Notes: generated from the sequence alone by a model not told the origin. DNA of 11,648 nt from an uncultured Eggerthellaceae bacterium (GCA_910585565.1 CAJUFC010000162.1:1-11648), one strand, 5' to 3'; positions 1 to 6,134 are shown, counted from the first letter of the stretch. Numbers and translations: made by a program.

Positions 1-6
1 AAGTAA
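1..6 (+). CDS. rplB: Last codon and stop of the upstream gene, probably rplB (ribosomal protein L2)
   Basis: The window opens with AAG TAA, a lysine codon and a stop, 19 bases before rpsS. In the S10 cluster the gene before rpsS is almost always rplB, and L2 ends in a basic tail, so a final lysine fits. Only two codons are visible, so the identity rests on gene order alone. Confidence 0.4.
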   Translation, partial: K

Positions 7-25
7 CCGAGATGAGGAGCAAGAA

Positions 26-298
26 TTGAGCAGATCACTGAAGAAAGGCCCATTCGTTGAGCCTCGCCTTCTCGGTCGTATTCAAGCGATGAACGAGGCA
101 GGCGAAAAGAACGTCATCAAGACCTGGTCGCGCGCTTCCACCATCTTCCCGGAGATGGTCGGCCACACGATCGCCGTGTATGACGGTCGCAAGCACGTGC
201 CGGTGTACGTCACGGAGTCGATGGTCGGTCACAAGTTGGGCGAGTTCTCCCCGACGCGTACCTTCCGCGGTCACTCTGCCGACAAGGGCAAGAAGTAA
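26..298 (+). CDS. rpsS: 30S ribosomal protein S19
   Basis: S19 sits in the head of the small subunit near S13 and contacts 16S rRNA close to the A-site tRNA. The 90-residue product has the family's usual length. It begins SRSLKKGPFVE, carries the conserved stretch KTWSRASTIFPEMVGHTIAVYDG in the middle (about residues 32-54, given here in part as family signature) and ends GHKLGEFSPTRTFRGH plus a short lysine-rich tail. The start is TTG: no ATG lies nearby, the protein starts exactly where S19 proteins do, and GAGGAG at 14-19 stands six bases upstream. It heads the visible part of the S10 cluster and is followed after 14 bases by rplV, so it is surely co-transcribed. S19 normally forms a complex with S13, whose gene is not in the window. 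Confidence 0.97.
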   Translation: MSRSLKKGPFVEPRLLGRIQAMNEAGEKNVIKTWSRASTIFPEMVGHTIAVYDGRKHVPVYVTESMVGHKLGEFSPTRTFRGHSADKGKK

Positions 299-312
299 AG
301 GAGGGATAAGGA

Positions 313-654
313 ATGGAAGTAAAGGCAGTTTCCAAGTTCGTCCGCGTCTCTCCGCGCAAGGCCCGCATCGTCGTTGACCTCGTTCGCGGCAAGTCCGTCG
401 AGCAGGCCCGCGAGATCCTCGCGTTCACGAACCGAGGCATCGCAGAGACGGTCGAGAAGACGCTGAACAGCGCTGTGGCAAACGCAGAGCACAACAACCA
501 CCTGAACGCCGCCACGCTCGTCGTGAAGCGCGCGTTCGTTGACGAGGGTCCGACGCTCAAGCGGATTCGTCCGCGCGCCAAGGGCTCGGCATCGCGCATC
601 AACAAGCGCACGAGCAACATCACCATCATCGTCGCACCGCGAGAGGAGGCTTAA
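313..654 (+). CDS. rplV: 50S ribosomal protein L22
   Basis: L22 binds several 23S rRNA domains early in assembly, and its long beta hairpin lines the peptide exit tunnel. The 113-residue product matches the family length. Visible signatures are the N-terminal KFVRVSPRKARIVVDLVRGK (residues 8-27), the middle stretch LNSAVANAEHN, and the hairpin and C-terminal part LVVKRAFVDEGPTLKRIRPRAKG, here named in pieces, ending in a beta strand rich in isoleucine. The start is an ATG with a perfect AAGGAGG at 298-304 that overlaps the rpsS stop codon, which points to tight translational coupling. The stop lies five bases before rpsC. Nothing unusual is seen; macrolide-resistance changes in the hairpin cannot be judged from one sequence. 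Confidence 0.97.
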   Translation: MEVKAVSKFVRVSPRKARIVVDLVRGKSVEQAREILAFTNRGIAETVEKTLNSAVANAEHNNHLNAATLVVKRAFVDEGPTLKRIRPRAKGSASRINKRTSNITIIVAPREEA

Positions 655-659
655 GTTCA

Positions 660-1382
660 ATGGGTCAGAAAGTCAGCCCAACCGGTTTTCGTCTCGGCAT
701 AACCGAAGATTGGCGTAGCCGCTGGTACTCCGGCAAAGAGTATGCGAAAACCCTGGAAAACGATATTGAGATCCGTAAGTATCTCGAGAAGTATCTGAAC
801 CGTGCAGCGGTCTCCAAGATCGAGATCGAGCGTGCCGGCGACAAGATCAAGGTCGTCATCACGACGGCTCGCCCGGGCGTTGTGATTGGCAAGAAGGGCG
901 CCGAGATCGATGTTTTGCGCCGCAAGCTGGAAAAGATCGCCGATGGCGTTGTCTCCATCGAGGTCGTCGAGGTCAAGCGCCCCGAGCTCGATGCCGAGCT
1001 CATCGCCCAGTCGGTTGCCGAGCAGCTCGAGGGCCGCGTCGCATTCCGTCGCGCGATGCGCAAGGCCGTGCAGTCGGCCATCAAGTCGGGCGCCAAGGGC
1101 ATCCGCATCCAGTGCTCGGGCCGCCTGGGCGGCGCCGAGATGAGCAGGCGCGAGTGGTATCGCGAGGGTCGCGTGCCACTGCAGACGCTGCGCGCCAAGA
1201 TCGACTACGGATTCGCCACCGCCAGCACCCAGATGGGCGCCATCGGCGTGCAGGTGTGGGTCTATCACGGCGACGTGCTGCCCGGACAGAAGGCCACCAA
1301 CCCGGCTCTCGAGGGCTCGTCCAGGCCTCCCCGCCGCGGCCGTGGCGACCGACGTGACCGCAACAACGATGGGGGGCGGTAA
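660..1382 (+). CDS. rpsC: 30S ribosomal protein S3
   Basis: S3 lies at the mRNA entry site of the small subunit and takes part in unwinding incoming mRNA. The 240-residue product starts MGQKVSPTGFRLGI, as the family does. A type II KH domain follows, with its GKKG loop at residues 77-80 (RPGVVIGKKGAEID). The C-terminal S3 domain carries GIRIQCSGRLGGAEMSR and REGRVPLQTLRAKIDYG. After about residue 218 a basic tail rich in Arg, Gly and Asp follows, which looks disordered; tails of this kind vary among actinobacteria. AGAGGAGG near 642-649 serves as ribosome site, inside the end of rplV. rplP begins three bases after the stop, so the two are probably translationally coupled. Confidence 0.97.
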   Translation: MGQKVSPTGFRLGITEDWRSRWYSGKEYAKTLENDIEIRKYLEKYLNRAAVSKIEIERAGDKIKVVITTARPGVVIGKKGAEIDVLRRKLEKIADGVVSIEVVEVKRPELDAELIAQSVAEQLEGRVAFRRAMRKAVQSAIKSGAKGIRIQCSGRLGGAEMSRREWYREGRVPLQTLRAKIDYGFATASTQMGAIGVQVWVYHGDVLPGQKATNPALEGSSRPPRRGRGDRRDRNNDGGR

Positions 1383-1385
1383 GCC

Positions 1386-1808
1386 ATGTTGATGCCAAAG
1401 CGCGTTAAGCACCGCAAGGTGCAGAGGGGTTCCATGAAGGGCAGGGCCAAGGGTGGCACCAAGCTGAACAATGGCAGCTATGGCATCCAGGCGCTCGAGG
1501 CCCACTGGATCACCAACCGCCAGATCGAGGCTGCCCGTGTTGCGCTCACGCGTCACATGAAGCGTGGCGGCAAGGTCTGGATCACGATATTCCCCGATAA
1601 GCCCATCACCTCCAAGCCTGCCGAGACCCGTATGGGCTCTGGCAAGGGCAACCCGGAAGGGTGGGTGGCAGTCGTCAAGCCCGGTCGCATCATGTTCGAG
1701 ATCGACGGCGTTGACGACGAGACTGCCAAAGAAGCTCTTCGCCTTGCGATCATGAAGCTTCCTATCAAGTGCAAGATCGTTACGAAGGAAACGGAAGGTC
1801 AGGAATAA
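1386..1808 (+). CDS. rplP: 50S ribosomal protein L16
   Basis: L16 organises the A-site region of 23S rRNA and helps tRNA accommodation. The 140-residue product starts MLMPKRVKHRKVQRG, the normal L16 N-terminus. It carries NNGSYGIQALEAHWITNRQI, the central IFPDKPITSKPAETRMGSGKG, in which the arginine before MGSGKG corresponds to the residue hydroxylated in E. coli, and a C-terminal VKPGRIMFEIDG. The upstream ribosome site is a poor G-rich run inside the last codons of rpsC, so initiation probably depends on ribosomes arriving from rpsC three bases away. Its TAA stop shares one base with the ATG of rpmC (TAATG at 1806-1810), a classic stop-restart junction. Confidence 0.97.
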   Translation: MLMPKRVKHRKVQRGSMKGRAKGGTKLNNGSYGIQALEAHWITNRQIEAARVALTRHMKRGGKVWITIFPDKPITSKPAETRMGSGKGNPEGWVAVVKPGRIMFEIDGVDDETAKEALRLAIMKLPIKCKIVTKETEGQE

Positions 1809-2002
1809 TGAAGGCGGCAGAGATTCGCGAACTTTCTTCCGAGGACCTGAATGGCAAGCTGAAAGAGGCCCGTGCGGAGCTTTTCAACCTCCGCTTCCAG
1901 ATGGCTACCTCGCAGCTTGACAACACGGCTCGGGTCAAACTGGTCAAAAAGGACATCGCGCGCATCCTTACCGAGATGCATGCTCGCGAGCTGAGCGCAT
2001 AA
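1808..2002 (+). CDS. rpmC: 50S ribosomal protein L29
   Basis: L29 sits at the rim of the peptide exit tunnel near L23, where trigger factor and signal recognition particle dock. The product is 64 residues, two antiparallel helices, with the family signatures MKAAEIRELS at the start and ARAELFNLRFQMATSQLDN in the middle, then a basic second helix ending in ARELSA. The frame stays open upstream to 1769, but the ATG at 1808 is chosen because L29 proteins start at this Met-Lys-Ala pattern and because it forms the TAATG junction with rplP. A purine-rich AGGTCAGGA lies just upstream. rpsQ follows after 16 bases. Confidence 0.95.
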   Translation: MKAAEIRELSSEDLNGKLKEARAELFNLRFQMATSQLDNTARVKLVKKDIARILTEMHARELSA

Positions 2003-2018
2003 GGGAGGATGAGAAGAG

Positions 2019-2279
2019 ATGACAGATAAACGCAACATGCGCAAGGTCCGTCAGGGCGTTGTGGTCAGCGACAAGAACGACAAGACCATCGTCGTCAAGG
2101 TGCTGTCGCGCAAGCCGCATCCCAACTACGGCAAGATGATCACCACCACCAAGAAGTATCACGCGCATGACGAGAACAACGAGGCTGGCCTCGGCGACAC
2201 CGTGCAGATCATGGAGACGCGTCCGCTGTCCAAGATGAAGCGCTGGCGCCTCCTGAAGATCGTGGAGAAGGCCAAATAG
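2019..2279 (+). CDS. rpsQ: 30S ribosomal protein S17
   Basis: S17 is an early-binding small-subunit protein with an OB fold that binds 16S rRNA helices 7 and 11. The 86-residue product fits the family. After a short basic N-terminus (MTDKRNMRKVRQGVVVSDK) the signatures DKTIVVKVLSRK, HPNYGKMITTTKKYHAHDE, GLGDTVQIMETRPLSK and KRWRLLKIVEKAK are all seen in order. AAGGGAGG at 2001-2008 is a good but slightly distant Shine-Dalgarno site and AAGAG lies closer to the ATG. The gene closes the rpsS-rpsQ block; a 44-base spacer with a small hairpin separates it from rplN, which marks the usual S10/spc operon boundary. Confidence 0.97.
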   Translation: MTDKRNMRKVRQGVVVSDKNDKTIVVKVLSRKPHPNYGKMITTTKKYHAHDENNEAGLGDTVQIMETRPLSKMKRWRLLKIVEKAK

Positions 2280-2297
2280 CGCGTGAGAGCGCTTTTT
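2278..2297 (+). terminator. Weak hairpin plus T-run at the S10/spc junction
   Basis: AGCGC at 2278-2282 can pair with GCGCT at 2289-2293 around a six-base loop, and four more T residues follow to 2297. The stem overlaps the rpsQ stop codon. Five pairs are too few for a strong intrinsic terminator, so this may at most lower read-through from the S10 part into the spc part. rplN starts 27 bases further on, without a clear promoter between them. Confidence 0.3.
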
Positions 2298-2323
2298 CAA
2301 GGCGAGAAAGTTAGGTAATAGCA

Positions 2324-2692
2324 ATGATTCAGATGCAATCCATGCTGGCCGTTGCCGATAACTCCGGCGCTCGCAAGGTGCAGTGCATCAAGGTTCTGGG
2401 CGGCTCTAAGCGCCGCTATGCAGGCCTTGGTGACGTCATCATCTGCAGCGTGAAGGAAGCCATCCCCAACGGCTCGGTTAAGAAAGGCGAGGTCGTCCGC
2501 TGCGTGGTCGTCCGCGTCAAGAAGGAGATTCGTCGCGCAGACGGCAGCTACATCCGTTTCGATCAGAACGCATGCGTGCTGATCAACAACGACGGCACGC
2601 CGCGCGGCACGCGCATCTTCGGGCCGGTTGCCCGCGAGCTGCGCGACAAGAAGTACATGAAGATCGTGTCTTTGGCACCCGAGACGCTGTAA
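2324..2692 (+). CDS. rplN: 50S ribosomal protein L14
   Basis: L14 lies at the subunit interface, where it bridges to 16S rRNA and is the docking point of the silencing factor RsfS. The product has exactly the usual 122 residues. Signatures in order: MIQMQSMLAVADNSGARK, CIKVLGGSKRRYAGLGD, KGEVVRCVVVRVKKE, then FDQNACVLINNDGTPRGTRI, and FGPVARELRDKKYMKIVSLA. The ATG at 2324 fits the family start; the ribosome site is weak (TTAGGT at 2310-2315), unlike most of its neighbours. The stop overlaps the start of the rplX Shine-Dalgarno sequence, with rplX 15 bases away. In many bacteria rplN is the first gene of the spc operon. Confidence 0.97.
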   Translation: MIQMQSMLAVADNSGARKVQCIKVLGGSKRRYAGLGDVIICSVKEAIPNGSVKKGEVVRCVVVRVKKEIRRADGSYIRFDQNACVLINNDGTPRGTRIFGPVARELRDKKYMKIVSLAPETL

Positions 2693-2707
2693 GAGGAGGT
2701 GTTGACC

Positions 2708-3055
2708 ATGGCAAAACCAAAGTCCAAGCGTGACGTCCGCAACCACCTCAACGTCAAGTCCGGCGATACCGTCAAGGTGATCGCAGGCAAGGACAAGGGC
2801 AAGGAGGGCAAGGTGCTGCGCACCCAGCCCGAGACCGAGCGCGTCGTCGTAGAGAAGATCAACCTGATGAAGAAGGCTCTGCGCCCGACTCAGGCAAACC
2901 CGTCCGGCGGCATCTCCACCATCGAGGCGCCCTTGGCTGTCTCGAACGTGATGCTCGTCTGCCCGTCTTGCAAGCAGCCCACCCGTGTTGCCCATCGCAT
3001 CGATGGCGACAAGAAGGTGCGTGTGTGCAAGAAGTGCAACAAGGACATCGACTAG
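2708..3055 (+). CDS. rplX: 50S ribosomal protein L24 with zinc-ribbon-like C-terminus
   Basis: L24 is one of the first proteins to bind 23S rRNA and starts large-subunit assembly near the exit tunnel. The product is 115 residues. A KOW motif is clear near the N-terminus (GDTVKVIAGKDKGKEGKV), followed by VEKINLMKKALRPT and the typical SGGISTIEAPLAVSNV. The C-terminal part has two cysteine pairs, CPSC and CKKC, about 20 residues apart, which suggests bound zinc; many L24 proteins have lost these. The frame is open from a GTG at 2699, but that codon lies inside the Shine-Dalgarno region. The ATG at 2708, seven bases after GGAGGT at 2695-2700, gives the normal MAKPKSK start. The gene is followed by an unusual 249-base gap. 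Confidence 0.96.
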   Translation: MAKPKSKRDVRNHLNVKSGDTVKVIAGKDKGKEGKVLRTQPETERVVVEKINLMKKALRPTQANPSGGISTIEAPLAVSNVMLVCPSCKQPTRVAHRIDGDKKVRVCKKCNKDID

Positions 3056-3077
3056 CAACGTGATGTCCGACCCCGAT

Positions 3078-3189
3078 CGCTGCGAAGCGCTGCGGCATCC
3101 AGCCTCGACGCTTTCGCACATGCCCTCACGGCGCAAAGGCCTCACGGCTGCGCGACGCGCCGATTCAGGGCACCACAGCGCCTCTCGCT
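3078..3189 (+). repeat. Structured intergenic repeat, copy 1 (112 bp)
   Basis: This copy and the one at 6334-6446 share 13 identical bases at the left end (CGCTGCGAAGCGC) and 21 of 22 bases at the right end (3168-3189). Their middles have diverged, but the lengths are 112 and 113 bp. The ends pair with each other: 3084-3095 with 3173-3184, 10 of 12 pairs. A second arm, 3106-3111 with 3157-3162, gives 5 of 6 pairs, with ten unpaired bases on each side between the two stems. The middle also has a 9-base direct repeat (CCTCACGGC at 3124-3132 and 3140-3148). There is no gene inside. It resembles a short non-autonomous element of REP or MITE type, or a structured RNA; which one cannot be told here. 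Confidence 0.7.
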
Positions 3190-3228
3190 AAGTGGCGTGA
3201 GGCGACGAAAGCTTTTGAACTTATATGG

Positions 3229-3273
3229 CCCTCCGGCGTCAGTCGGAGGGACCGAGGGTCAGAAATCCTCGGT
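3229..3273 (+). promoter_or_regulatory. Two back-to-back hairpins before rplE
   Basis: CCCTCCG at 3229-3235 pairs perfectly with CGGAGGG at 3244-3250, and two further inner pairs including a G-T are possible. The next base begins a second hairpin, ACCGAGG at 3251-3257 with CCTCGGT at 3267-3273. Only TTTAAA follows, so the second is a poor intrinsic terminator. Both lie in the leader of rplE, whose ribosome site AAGGAAG starts near 3290. They may stabilise or terminate mRNA or bind a ribosomal protein; in E. coli the S8 control site lies near the rplE start, but similarity to that site was not established. The remaining bases, 3190-3228, are a short AT-richer patch with no convincing promoter. 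Confidence 0.5.
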
Positions 3274-3304
3274 TTAAATCATCGGCAAGAAAGGAAGACG
3301 AACC

Positions 3305-3862
3305 ATGGCTGACATGCCTCGTCTGAAGGAAAAGTACAACTCTGAGATCAAGGCCAAGCTCAAAGACGAGCTCAATATCGACAACGTCAACATGGTGCCG
3401 CGCATGATGAAGATCGTGTGCAACATGGGTGTGGGCGAGGCGGCCCAGGACGCCAAGATCCTTGACGCCGCCATCACCGACATGCGCACCATCACGGGCC
3501 AGCAGCCGGCCGTCACCCGCGCCAAGAAGTCCATCGCTGGCTTCAAGATTCGCGAGGGCATGGCCATCGGCTGCAAGGTCACGCTGCGTGGCGACCGCAT
3601 GTGGGAGTTCTTGGATCGCCTGCTGGCAACCGCCATCCCGCGTATCCGCGACTTCCGCGGCCTCAACCCCAACTCGTTTGACTCGCATGGCAACTACTCC
3701 ATGGGCGTCACCGAGCAGCTCATCTTCCCCGAGGTCGACTATGACAAGATCGACCGCACGCGCGGCATGGACATCACGTTCGTGACCTCCACGGAGGACG
3801 ACGAGCACGCTCGCGCGCTCTTGAAGGCCCTGGGCTTCCCGTTCAAGGTGGTTCAGGACTAG
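3305..3862 (+). CDS. rplE: 50S ribosomal protein L5
   Basis: L5 binds 5S rRNA with L18 and L25-type partners and contacts P-site tRNA and S13 across the subunit interface. The 185-residue product is of normal length. Signatures in order: RLKEKYNSEI near the start, NVNMVPRMMKIVCNMGVGEA, then ITGQQPAVTRAKKSIAGFKI, REGMAIGCKVTLRGDRMWEF, then FRGLNPNSFDSHGNYSMGV, EQLIFPEVDYDKI and GMDITFVTSTEDDEHARALL. The ATG at 3305 follows AAGGAAG at proper distance. It is the first gene after the 249-base break, so its leader with two hairpins may give it separate control from rplX. The rplR product, its 5S partner, is encoded later in the same cluster. Confidence 0.97.
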   Translation: MADMPRLKEKYNSEIKAKLKDELNIDNVNMVPRMMKIVCNMGVGEAAQDAKILDAAITDMRTITGQQPAVTRAKKSIAGFKIREGMAIGCKVTLRGDRMWEFLDRLLATAIPRIRDFRGLNPNSFDSHGNYSMGVTEQLIFPEVDYDKIDRTRGMDITFVTSTEDDEHARALLKALGFPFKVVQD

Positions 3863-3888
3863 TCAAGCGCATCTCATAGGCTATACTT
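3860..3888 (+). promoter_or_regulatory. Possible internal promoter before rpsN
   Basis: TATACT at 3883-3888 matches five of six bases of the -10 consensus, and TAGTCA at 3860-3865 matches four of six of TTGACA with a 17-base spacer. It overlaps the rplE stop codon. Expected transcription start is near 3895, about 40 bases before rpsN. Matches of this quality arise by chance, so this is a candidate only. Confidence 0.3.
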
Positions 3889-3905
3889 TGAAAGTTCGTT
3901 CAAAG
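3886..3905 (+). promoter_or_regulatory. Perfect 7-bp hairpin in the rpsN leader
   Basis: CTTTGAA at 3886-3892 pairs with TTCAAAG at 3899-3905 around the six-base loop AGTTCG. It is AT-rich, has no T-run behind it, and sits between the candidate -10 box and the rpsN ribosome site. It could be an operator-like inverted repeat or a 5' mRNA stem. Confidence 0.35.
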
Positions 3906-3933
3906 CGACAAGTAAGCAGGAAAGAAGGAATGC

Positions 3934-4119
3934 ATGGCTAAAAAATCGATGGTCGCCAAGGCCAAGCGCGAGCCGAAGTACTCGACGCGCCAGCACAACC
4001 GTTGCGCTCGCTGCGGTCGTCCGCGTGCGTACTACCGCAAGTTCGGGCTGTGCCGCATCTGCGTGCGCGAACTGGCCAACAAAGGCGAGCTGCCAGGCGT
4101 CACCAAGTCTTCTTGGTAA
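3934..4119 (+). CDS. rpsN: 30S ribosomal protein S14, zinc type (type Z)
   Basis: S14 is a late-assembling protein of the small-subunit head. The product is 61 residues, the usual length of the short zinc-binding form, against about 100 for the zinc-free form. The four cysteines are at residues 24, 27, 40 and 43 (CARC and CRIC). Other signatures are KYSTRQHNRC, GRPRAYYRKFGLCRICVREL, and the C-terminus GELPGVTKSSW. The ATG at 3934 follows AGAAGGAA at a normal distance. Zinc-type S14 in the spc cluster is standard for actinobacteria; some also keep a zinc-free spare copy elsewhere under Zur control, which cannot be seen here. The gaps on both sides (71 and 109 bases) are longer than usual in the cluster. 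Confidence 0.97.
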   Translation: MAKKSMVAKAKREPKYSTRQHNRCARCGRPRAYYRKFGLCRICVRELANKGELPGVTKSSW

Positions 4120-4228
4120 GAGGGGACCGACGCCTCATCACGGCAGGCTTTCATGGAAGGCGGGAGTGCTACGGGCACACCCGAACCAACGTGTGTAAAG
4201 CACATCATGAACCAAAAGGAGTAACCTT
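4120..4228 (+). other. 109-base spacer between rpsN and rpsH with weak stems
   Basis: No open frame of note is found. Short stems are possible: GTGCT at 4166-4170 with AGCAC at 4199-4203, enclosing CGGG at 4172-4175 with CCCG at 4180-4183. CACAC at 4176-4180 could instead pair with GTGTG at 4191-4195, so two folds compete. The rpsH ribosome site AAAAGGAG ends the spacer. S8 is the known translational repressor of the spc operon in E. coli, so a control site just before rpsH is conceivable, but no match to the S8-binding helix was established. Confidence 0.3.
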
Positions 4229-4627
4229 ATGACAATGACCGACCCCATCGCAGACATGCTTACGCGTTTGCGTAACGCACAGACTGCCGGGCATGAAACG
4301 GTTTCGATGCCGACGAGCAAGAAGCTCGTCGAAATTGCCCGCATCATGAACGAAGAGGGCTACATCCAGAGCTACGAGGTCGTCGACGGCACGCCGCGCG
4401 GCACCCTCGAGCTCACGCTGAAGTATGGCCCCAAGAAGGAGAAGACCATCCGCGGGATCAAGCGCATCTCGAAACCCGGTCTTCGCATCTACGCAGGCAA
4501 AGACGAGCTGCCCCGCGTTCTGGGCGGCCTCGGCACTGCGATCATCTCGACATCCAACGGCGTCATGACCGACCGCGATGCCCGCAAGGCTGGCATCGGC
4601 GGCGAAGTCATGGCCTACATCTGGTAA
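4229..4627 (+). CDS. rpsH: 30S ribosomal protein S8
   Basis: S8 binds helix 21 of 16S rRNA and is needed to build the small-subunit platform; in E. coli it also represses the spc operon. The 132-residue product has the family length. Signatures: DPIADMLTRLRNAQTAGHE, then VEIARIMNEEGYIQSYEV, a central KYGPKKEKTIRGIKRISKPG, and the C-terminus with GLGTAIISTSNGVMTDRDAR, then KAGIGGEVMAYIW. Two in-frame ATGs exist, at 4229 and 4235. The second gives the most common start (MTDP), but AAAAGGAG at 4214-4221 is seven bases from the first and thirteen from the second, so 4229 is preferred. rplF follows after 15 bases. Confidence 0.96.
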   Translation: MTMTDPIADMLTRLRNAQTAGHETVSMPTSKKLVEIARIMNEEGYIQSYEVVDGTPRGTLELTLKYGPKKEKTIRGIKRISKPGLRIYAGKDELPRVLGGLGTAIISTSNGVMTDRDARKAGIGGEVMAYIW

Positions 4628-4642
4628 GGCAGGAGGGAAGAT

Positions 4643-5182
4643 ATGTCACGTATCGGCAAGATGCCTATCCAGGTTCCGTCCGGCGTCGATGTGAAGATCG
4701 ACGGCACCACCGTCACGGTCAAGGGCACCAAAGGCGAGCTCACTCGCACGTTCCAGCCCACGATGATCATCAAGCAGGAAGGCGACGAGCTCGTCGTGTC
4801 CCCTGCTGACGAAGAGCGCCAGACCAACGCATACTGGGGTCTCACGCGCTCGCTTCTGCACAACATGGTCGTTGGCGTCTCCGAGGGCTTCGAGAAGAAG
4901 CTCGAGCTGGTCGGCGTCGGCTACCGTGCCGCCCTCAAGGGCCGCGACCTCGAGATGCAGCTCGGGTTCTCGCACCCCGTTCTCGTGAAGGCGCCCGAAG
5001 GCATCACGTTCGAGGTTCCCTCGCAAAACGAGATCAACGTGCTGGGTGCTTCCAAGGAGCAGGTCGGCCAGGTCGCCGCAGACATCCGCAAGTGGCGCAA
5101 GCCTGAGCCGTACAAGGGCAAGGGCATCCGCTACGTCGGCGAGTACGTGCGTCGCAAGGCTGGCAAGGCCGGCAAGGAATAG
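4643..5182 (+). CDS. rplF: 50S ribosomal protein L6
   Basis: L6 lies near the GTPase centre of the large subunit, close to the sarcin-ricin loop where elongation factors act. The 179-residue product has two repeated alpha/beta domains. The first starts MSRIGKMPIQVPSGVDVKI and carries VTVKGTKGELTRTF. The second carries GYRAALKGRDLEMQLGFSHP and the hallmark KPEPYKGKGIRYVGEYVRRK near the C-terminus, ending in a short basic tail. The ATG at 4643 follows AGGAGGG near 4631 at good distance. It is separated from rplR by 33 bases that hold a modest ribosome site and nothing else visible. Confidence 0.97.
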   Translation: MSRIGKMPIQVPSGVDVKIDGTTVTVKGTKGELTRTFQPTMIIKQEGDELVVSPADEERQTNAYWGLTRSLLHNMVVGVSEGFEKKLELVGVGYRAALKGRDLEMQLGFSHPVLVKAPEGITFEVPSQNEINVLGASKEQVGQVAADIRKWRKPEPYKGKGIRYVGEYVRRKAGKAGKE

Positions 5183-5215
5183 GCCGCATTCGGGTTTAAG
5201 TCAGGGGATCACAAC

Positions 5216-5590
5216 ATGCATAACAAAAACAAGCTTAAATGCCAGAAGGGCCTCGTCCGTCGCCATCGTCGCGTTCGCGGCAAGGTCTCTGGCACGGCAG
5301 AGCGTCCGCGCCTGTGCGTGAACCGCTCCAACAAGAACATCTATGCTCAGGTCATCGATGACGTGACGCACACCACCATCTGTGGCGTGTCCACGCTGGG
5401 CGCCGAGTTCAAGAAGACCGGCGCCAAGGCTGCAACCGTCGAGGGCGCGGCCGAGCTCGGCAAGATCGTCGGCAAGATGGCCCAGGAAAAGGGCGTGACT
5501 ACGGTAGTTTTCGATCGAGGCGGCAACCTGTATCACGGTCGCGTCAAGGCGGTAGCTGATGGCGCTCGTGAGGCCGGGCTCGTCTTTTAA
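5216..5590 (+). CDS. rplR: 50S ribosomal protein L18
   Basis: L18 binds 5S rRNA together with L5 and joins it to the large subunit. The 124-residue product has a basic N-terminus (KGLVRRHRRVRGKVSGTAER) typical of the family, then RPRLCVNRSNKNIYAQVIDD, and the C-terminal signature VVFDRGGNLYHGRVKAVADG followed by AREAGLVF. The ATG at 5216 is preceded by AGGGGAT near 5202-5208, a fair ribosome site. The first ten residues (MHNKNKLKCQ) are slightly unusual; L18 starts vary among species and no better start is seen. rpsE follows after 12 bases. Confidence 0.96.
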   Translation: MHNKNKLKCQKGLVRRHRRVRGKVSGTAERPRLCVNRSNKNIYAQVIDDVTHTTICGVSTLGAEFKKTGAKAATVEGAAELGKIVGKMAQEKGVTTVVFDRGGNLYHGRVKAVADGAREAGLVF

Positions 5591-5602
5591 GGAAGGGAAA
5601 GC

Positions 5603-6130
5603 ATGGCTCGCAAACAAAACGATCACGCTCAGCAGGTGCCCGAGCTCGAAGAGCGCGTTGTCAGCATCAACCGCGTGTCCAAGACCGTCAAGGGCGGTCG
5701 TCGCATGCAGCTCACCGCACTCGTCGTCGTTGGCGACGGCAAGGGCAAGGTGGGGCTTGGCATGGGCAAGTCTCAGGAGGTGCCCAACGCCATCCGCAAG
5801 GGCGTCGAGGATGCCAAGAAGAACATGTTCAAGGTGCCGCTGACCGAGGACGGCTCGGTGCCTCACGAGATCATCGGCGAGTACGGCGCAGGCCGCGTGC
5901 TCATCAAGCCGGCTGTTCCCGGTACGGGCGTTATGGCCGGCGGCCCGGTCCGTGCAGTCATGGAGCTGGCTGGCGTCAAGAACGTCATCACCAAGTCTCT
6001 CGGCACGTCCAACGCGATGAACATCGTCAAGGCCGCAGCCGAGGGCCTCAAGGGCATGGAGAGCCCTGAGATGGTTGCCAAGCGCCGCGGCGTTACCGTC
6101 GAGCACATCTTCGGTACGAAGGAGGCTTAA
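5603..6130 (+). CDS. rpsE: 30S ribosomal protein S5
   Basis: S5 lies on the back of the small subunit near the mRNA entry and affects decoding accuracy. The 175-residue product has the N-terminal double-stranded-RNA-binding-like S5 domain, with VVSINRVSKTVKGGRRMQL and VVVGDGKGKVGLGMGKSQEV, the region in which spectinomycin-resistance changes occur in other bacteria. The C-terminal domain carries AGRVLIKPAVPGTGVMAGGP, RAVMELAGVKNVITKSLGTS and NAMNIVKAAAEGL. The ATG at 5603 follows AAGGAAGG at a good distance. Its last codons contain the AAGGAGG that serves rpmD, four bases further on. Confidence 0.97.
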   Translation: MARKQNDHAQQVPELEERVVSINRVSKTVKGGRRMQLTALVVVGDGKGKVGLGMGKSQEVPNAIRKGVEDAKKNMFKVPLTEDGSVPHEIIGEYGAGRVLIKPAVPGTGVMAGGPVRAVMELAGVKNVITKSLGTSNAMNIVKAAAEGLKGMESPEMVAKRRGVTVEHIFGTKEA

Positions 6131-6134
6131 AGAC

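Noticed and set aside
2699..2707. GTG at 2699 as rplX start
   Set aside because: It falls within the Shine-Dalgarno region of the ATG at 2708 and would add three residues not seen in L24 proteins.
2985..3191. Short open frame covering repeat copy 1
   Set aside because: It starts inside rplX in another frame, has no ribosome site, and copy 2 does not keep a matching frame.
3251..3275. Intrinsic terminator before rplE
   Set aside because: The stem is adequate, but only three T residues follow and the next bases are AAA; listed as a structured leader instead.
6075..6134. Upstream ATG as rpmD start
   Set aside because: It overlaps the end of rpsE by 56 bases, and the extra 20 residues are a low-complexity shadow of rpsE; AAGGAGG points to 6135.
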